The notes under the pieces: generated by a model
Told to the model about the DNA's origin: nothing
The model's input: only the letters and a program-made list of their open reading frames with translations
Databases searched by the model: none
Assembly: GCA_002310115.1 (NCBI GenBank)
Contig: DBYI01000017.1
Coordinates: 29,965 to 38,173, forward strand
DNA length: 8,209 bases
Direction: 5' to 3'
From: Ruminococcus flavefaciens
GTDB taxonomy: Bacteria > Bacillota > Clostridia > Oscillospirales > Ruminococcaceae
Translations under genes and position numbers: made by a program
In this document: piece by piece, positions 5,093 through 8,209 of the stretch
How the letters are laid out: every line of letters starts with the position of its first letter
How positions within the stretch are numbered: the first letter of the stretch is position 1

Positions 5093-5173
5093 TATTTGCG
5101 AATTTGTCTTTAACATAAAGATCGTCGAAGAAGGTCTGCAATAAACGCTTAAGCTATGATTGGAGTGTATAAT

Positions 5174-5521
5174 ATGGATAAGAATAAAGTCAGACTCATA
5201 AAGATAAGCGAAAAAGCCTTAAAGGAACTGATTTATGAAGCATTTGTTGAGAAACAATCTGTATTTTTAGATGTTGAAGCAACTGAGGTTTCAGATTATT
5301 TTGAGTTTGATCTTGAAAACGGCGAGTTTATTTTCTGTGCTATTAAGTCGGAAGATGAAGAAGGGAACTTTTTATCATTGCCTCGGGAAATTGATTTGAA
5401 AAAAGTCATGAAGAATATACCCGATACAACGGATTCCGTGTTTTCTGCAAATAGATATAAAGAGTACACAATGGACGAACTGATAGAAATATCAAGTCAA
5501 CAAATCAAATACCATGAATAA
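5174..5521 (+). CDS. Hypothetical acidic protein, 115 residues
   Basis: I do not recognise a family. The ATG at 5174 is preferred to one at 5156 because GGAG lies eight bases before it. The protein is soluble and acidic, with no signal peptide or membrane segment. An N-terminal Lys-rich helix (KISEKALKELIYEAFVEK) is followed by a region of short strands (VFLDV, YFEFDL, EFIFCAIK) and an acidic C-terminal helix. It lies 81 bases after fic and overlaps the methyltransferase gene by eight bases, so the two are probably translationally coupled. A small acidic partner or immunity-like protein is possible, but nothing proves it. Confidence 0.7.
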   Translation: MDKNKVRLIKISEKALKELIYEAFVEKQSVFLDVEATEVSDYFEFDLENGEFIFCAIKSEDEEGNFLSLPREIDLKKVMKNIPDTTDSVFSANRYKEYTMDELIEISSQQIKYHE

Positions 5522-6011
5522 TATATTTCACTATACCTCTCCTCTCGGCGGAATGACTCTCTCCAGTGACGGCGAAGCACTGACAGGCTTATGGTTCGAA
5601 GGACAGAAATACTTTCCCCATAAACTAATTGAGGAAAGCAACGAATCAGAGCTGCCAATATTCACTCAGGGCTGCAAATGGCTCGATATTTATTTTAGTG
5701 GAAAAGAGCCAAGCTTCACTCCGCCGATAAGTATGCAAACAACGCCGTTCCGAAAGGCTGTATACGATATTCTTCTATCAATACCTTACGGAAAAACTAA
5801 AACTTACGGAGAGATAGCCCATATCCTAGCAGAGCAACAAGGAGTTGACCGTATATCAGCTCAAGCTGTCGGTGGTGCAGTTGGACATAACCCTATCTCG
5901 TTGATCATTCCATGTCACAGGATAGTCGGAGCAGACGGTACTCTGACTGGTTATGCAGGTGGACTTGACAAGAAAATCAAGTTACTGAAACTTGAGAAAA
6001 ACACACAATAG
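5514..6011 (+). CDS. ogt: Methylated-DNA--[protein]-cysteine S-methyltransferase
   Basis: A 165-residue suicide DNA repair protein that moves an alkyl group from O6-alkylguanine (and O4-alkylthymine) to its own cysteine. The C-terminal domain has the active-site motif IIPCHRIVG with Cys134. A winged-helix region upstream (TPFRKAVYDIL, IPYGKTKTYGEIA) is followed by the AVGGAVGHNP helix. The usual Arg before AVG, the finger that pushes out the base, is Gln here; from memory this is common in clostridial Ogt proteins, so it is probably not a defect. The N-terminal domain (1-75) is the short Ogt type. The start overlaps the previous gene by eight bases and has no strong ribosome site of its own, which suggests coupling. 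A strong terminator begins at its stop codon. Confidence 0.95.
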   Translation: MNNIFHYTSPLGGMTLSSDGEALTGLWFEGQKYFPHKLIEESNESELPIFTQGCKWLDIYFSGKEPSFTPPISMQTTPFRKAVYDILLSIPYGKTKTYGEIAHILAEQQGVDRISAQAVGGAVGHNPISLIIPCHRIVGADGTLTGYAGGLDKKIKLLKLEKNTQ

Positions 6012-6042
6012 GGTAGAGAGATATTAACCTCTCTACCCTATT
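6007..6042. terminator. Bidirectional terminator between ogt and rsgA
   Basis: AATAGGGTAGAGAG (6007-6020) and CTCTCTACCCTATT (6029-6042) form a perfect 14-bp stem with an 8-base loop, overlapping the ogt stop codon. On the - strand, 8 bases after the rsgA stop, the stem is followed by GTGTGTTTTT. On the + strand it is followed by a looser T-rich run. It isolates the two convergent groups. Confidence 0.85.
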
Positions 6043-6049
6043 GTTCGTC

Positions 6050-7087
6050 TTACTTTTTATGATGTGATTTATTATACTTGGCTATCATTTTGAATTTTTC
6101 TTCTTTGGCAGCCAAATATCCTTCAGCATCTTCAGAATAAGCATTTTCAATTTTCAGCTTTTCGTAAGATGATAGCCGCTCCTCTGAAAGTTCACCATTT
6201 TTGATAGCAGCCTGTACTGCACATCCGGGTTCAGATTTGTGAGTACAGTTCTTGAAGCGACACTTTGCTGAAAGTTCCTCGATATCTTCAAATGCAGCCG
6301 AAAGTCCTTCGCTGCTGTCCCACATTCCCATTTCACGCATACCAGGCGTATCAATGACCATAGCGCCGCCTGGAAGCATAAACAGTTCACGGTGAGTAGT
6401 GGTATGTCTGCCCTTGTCATCGTTACGCAGTCCATTCGTATCAAGCCTGTCATCTCCCAGAAAGTGATTGATAAGCGTTGATTTGCCGACACCTGAGGAA
6501 CCTACAAAAGCAAGTGTCTTTCCTACTTTCAGATACGGCGTGATCTGGCTGTAACCGTCAGGTTTAGCAACTGATGTCGTAATTATATCAACTTCGACTG
6601 CAACGCTTTCTATCTGAGCGATCTTTGCATCAACTTCATCGCAAAGGTCAGTCTTCGTCAGCAGTACAACAGGAACAGCACCGCTGTCCCATGCGGCAGT
6701 CATATATCTTTCGATACGTCTTATGTTGAAATCGTTATTGAGTGACATACACAGAAATACTGTATCTATGTTTGCGGCAACGACCTGTTCAGTGTTTGAC
6801 TTTCCCGCAGCTTTACGGATAAATACGCTTGTTCTTGGAAGAACATTATGTATCACAGCCCTGTCGCCGCCGGTTATATCAGCCATAACATAATCGCCTA
6901 CGGCAGGGAAATCAGATACAGTTTTGGCGTCGTATCTGAATTTGCCCGATACCTGTGCCTGCATCATCCCGTCTTTATGTATGACATGGTAAAGATCTTT
7001 TTCCTGCAAAACTACACGGCACACTGTAAGATCAGGATATTCAGCGCTATACGCCTCATATACAGGCGGTAAGTTCTCTAATTTCAT
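6050..7087 (-). CDS. rsgA: Ribosome small subunit-dependent GTPase A (RsgA/YjeQ)
   Basis: The 345-residue protein shows the circularly permuted GTPase order typical of the family: G4 TKTD at 144-147 comes before the P-loop GSSGVGKS at 196-203 and G3 DTPG at 246-249, with the switch region GRHTTTHREL near 227-236. An N-terminal OB fold (about 20-90) binds 16S rRNA. A C-terminal zinc knuckle has Cys276, Cys281, His283 and Cys289. It acts late in 30S assembly, checking the decoding centre and helping release RbfA, and it is usually inhibited by (p)ppGpp. The ATG at 7087 has an AGGAGA ribosome site. It lies 17 bases after the XRE-membrane gene on the same strand, so it is probably co-transcribed. 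Confidence 0.97.
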   Translation of the reverse strand: MKLENLPPVYEAYSAEYPDLTVCRVVLQEKDLYHVIHKDGMMQAQVSGKFRYDAKTVSDFPAVGDYVMADITGGDRAVIHNVLPRTSVFIRKAAGKSNTEQVVAANIDTVFLCMSLNNDFNIRRIERYMTAAWDSGAVPVVLLTKTDLCDEVDAKIAQIESVAVEVDIITTSVAKPDGYSQITPYLKVGKTLAFVGSSGVGKSTLINHFLGDDRLDTNGLRNDDKGRHTTTHRELFMLPGGAMVIDTPGMREMGMWDSSEGLSAAFEDIEELSAKCRFKNCTHKSEPGCAVQAAIKNGELSEERLSSYEKLKIENAYSEDAEGYLAAKEEKFKMIAKYNKSHHKK

Positions 7088-7104
7088 TTGTCTCTCCTAT
7101 CTGT

Positions 7105-7722
7105 TCAGTGCTCGCTTTTCGGGACTTTTAAAAGCATTATTCCCTTTATTAACAGCAGCAAGAACACTACTGTTGCAGCATAGGGTATCCTTGCCATGGT
7201 CAGGAACAAAACCGCGATAATGCTAAGTACAAGCGATGCGCCTGTAATAGTACTTCTGCCCTTTTCTATGTTCCTGTAATTCATAAACAGCTTCACTGCA
7301 CCAATGATGATGAGTGCAGCAAACAGTCCCCAGCAGACATAGCTTATCCCGAAGGAAATATGCGTGTAATCAAACAGGGCAACTGCCGAGACTGTTTCTC
7401 CTGTCTTTTTAGGATAGAGCGGCAGGAGAATAAGCATAATGCTCATTATATCGACTACGCCTATCAGCAGGTCTATCATTTTGCCGATATTTGAGCGGTT
7501 CTCGTCTTTTGCCGCGGTAATGAGTTCCTCCGATGACAAAAGCTCATCTATGGTAACAGAAAAGAACTTTGATATCTCTTTCAGTGAATCAATATTAGGA
7601 TAACCCTTTCCCGACTCCCATTTAGAGATTGCTGTACGGGATACATAGAGTTCCTTTGCAAGTTCTTCCTGAGTTAAGCCTTTTTTCTTCCTTAATTCCT
7701 GCAATTTCTCGTGAAATTCCAT
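7105..7722 (-). CDS. XRE-family regulator with C-terminal membrane segments
   Basis: A 205-residue protein. Residues 5-62 are a standard XRE helix-turn-helix (LRKKKGLTQEELAKELYVSR, then TAISKWESGKGYPN, ending VTIDELL). A short linker leads to about four hydrophobic segments, near 82-102, 120-147, 159-176 and 180-198, so the protein is probably membrane-anchored with its DNA-binding part in the cytoplasm. This design is common in Firmicutes and is often linked to cell-envelope or peptide stress, but the signal is unknown. The start at 7722 is preferred to the ATG at 7728 because GGAG lies eight bases from it and only two from the other. The ribosome site directly follows the PAP2 stop codon, and rsgA follows 17 bases after the end, so the three look like one operon. 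Confidence 0.9.
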   Translation of the reverse strand: MEFHEKLQELRKKKGLTQEELAKELYVSRTAISKWESGKGYPNIDSLKEISKFFSVTIDELLSSEELITAAKDENRSNIGKMIDLLIGVVDIMSIMLILLPLYPKKTGETVSAVALFDYTHISFGISYVCWGLFAALIIIGAVKLFMNYRNIEKGRSTITGASLVLSIIAVLFLTMARIPYAATVVFLLLLIKGIMLLKVPKSEH

Positions 7723-7735
7723 TTTCATTTCTCCG

Positions 7736-8209
7736 TTAGTTATTTTTGTCAGTGAGCTGAACAGCGCCCTGATAAATGAGGTACAGTCCTGAGCTCAGCA
7801 TAACAGAGCCTGCTATATCCGTCAGCCAGTGTACTCCTGCAACAGTTCGTCCCACCACCATAAACGCCGTGAATAAGACCGTAAACGCATAAATACCGTA
7901 TCTGACTTTAGTATTCCTTATCCTTCGATGCACCTGAAAAGCCAACGTAGGCATTACGCTCATAACAAGGAGCGTTGTTGACGACGGGTAAGAAGCCTCC
8001 ATACGTCCTTCTATAAGTATCGGTCGGTAGTTTACAGGTATCATCTCAAATATGAGATAACCGAATATCACAAGGATATAGTAAATACCAAGCAGGATAA
8101 TATCCTTATCAACTTTAAGAAGACTTCTCCGCTTTATAAGCTGGACAAGACCGACAACTCCGAATATCATACAGATAAAGATTGGCACAAGTCCAAGCCA
8201 GTCGGTGAC
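7736..8209 (-). CDS. PAP2 superfamily membrane phosphatase-like protein (5' end outside window)
   Basis: The frame is open to the window edge, giving 157 residues that begin VTDWLGLVPIF, so the start lies beyond 8209. Four or five membrane segments are visible. PAP2 enzymes remove phosphate from lipids such as undecaprenyl diphosphate or phosphatidate at the membrane. Seen here are NYRPILIEGR (motif 1), SYPSSTTLL (motif 2) and GRTVAGVHWLTD (motif 3, with Arg121, the nucleophile His127 and Asp131). Two canonical residues look altered: the motif 1 Lys seven positions before the Arg is Glu, and the motif 2 His of PSGH is Thr. Activity may therefore be changed or lost. It ends just before the ribosome site of the XRE-membrane gene and probably heads that operon. 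Confidence 0.88.
   Translation of the reverse strand, partial: VTDWLGLVPIFICMIFGVVGLVQLIKRRSLLKVDKDIILLGIYYILVIFGYLIFEMIPVNYRPILIEGRMEASYPSSTTLLVMSVMPTLAFQVHRRIRNTKVRYGIYAFTVLFTAFMVVGRTVAGVHWLTDIAGSVMLSSGLYLIYQGAVQLTDKNN

Noticed and set aside
5156..5173. Start of the acidic protein at 5156, and TATAAT at 5168-5173 as a promoter
   Set aside because: The ribosome site GGAG favours the ATG at 5174. The TATAAT touches that start codon and has no -35 box 16-18 bases upstream, so it is probably chance.

Overview
The window looks like a chromosomal segment of a low-to-mid GC Clostridia-type Firmicute, most like Ruminococcus or another Oscillospiraceae member. The evidence is the clostridial-style pyruvate phosphate dikinase with a strongly biased codon set, the clostridial forms of RsgA, Ogt and PAP2, strong AGGAGG-type ribosome binding sites, and consensus vegetative promoters. 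The species is an inference, not something read directly.

Layout. Positions 1-1809 (+) hold the C-terminal 602 residues of pyruvate phosphate dikinase, followed by a bidirectional terminator at 1948-1983. From about 4102 leftward to 2037 (all -) runs a predicted single transcription unit: a perfect consensus promoter, a 49-codon leader peptide gene, an intrinsic terminator, a small XRE-type regulator, five tightly packed tRNA genes (Gln-CTG, Gln-CTG, Cys-GCA, Phe-GAA, Gln-TTG), and a DraRnl/Rnl5-type RNA ligase. Divergent from it (+) is a Fic protein with an N-terminal DNA-binding domain (4202-5092); its promoter overlaps a 12-bp inverted repeat. Next come an unknown acidic 115-residue protein (5174-5521) and an overlapping methylated-DNA-cysteine methyltransferase (5514-6011). 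A 14-bp stem terminator separates these from the convergent rightmost group (-): a PAP2 family protein (cut by the window edge), an XRE regulator with membrane segments, and the ribosome-assembly GTPase RsgA.

Main discovery. The 49-residue leader peptide has Cys, Phe and Gln codons packed into residues 14-27 (9 of 14 positions; all Gln codons are CAG). The downstream tRNA genes are for exactly these three amino acids: Gln three times, Cys and Phe. The leader RNA can form a trp-type set of mutually exclusive structures. The tandem CAG codons (segment 1) pair with segment 2. Segment 2 can instead pair over 12 bp, with one mismatch, plus a further 7 bp, to segment 3, which includes the base of the terminator's 5' arm. 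The terminator (3:4) is followed by a U tract. The model is that loss of usable tRNA-Gln, -Phe or -Cys stalls the leader ribosome, releases the antiterminator, and switches on spare tRNAs plus an RNA ligase. In other words, it would be a self-sensing tRNA replacement and repair operon, for example against anticodon nucleases. The sequence elements were seen and hand-checked base by base; the function is inferred.
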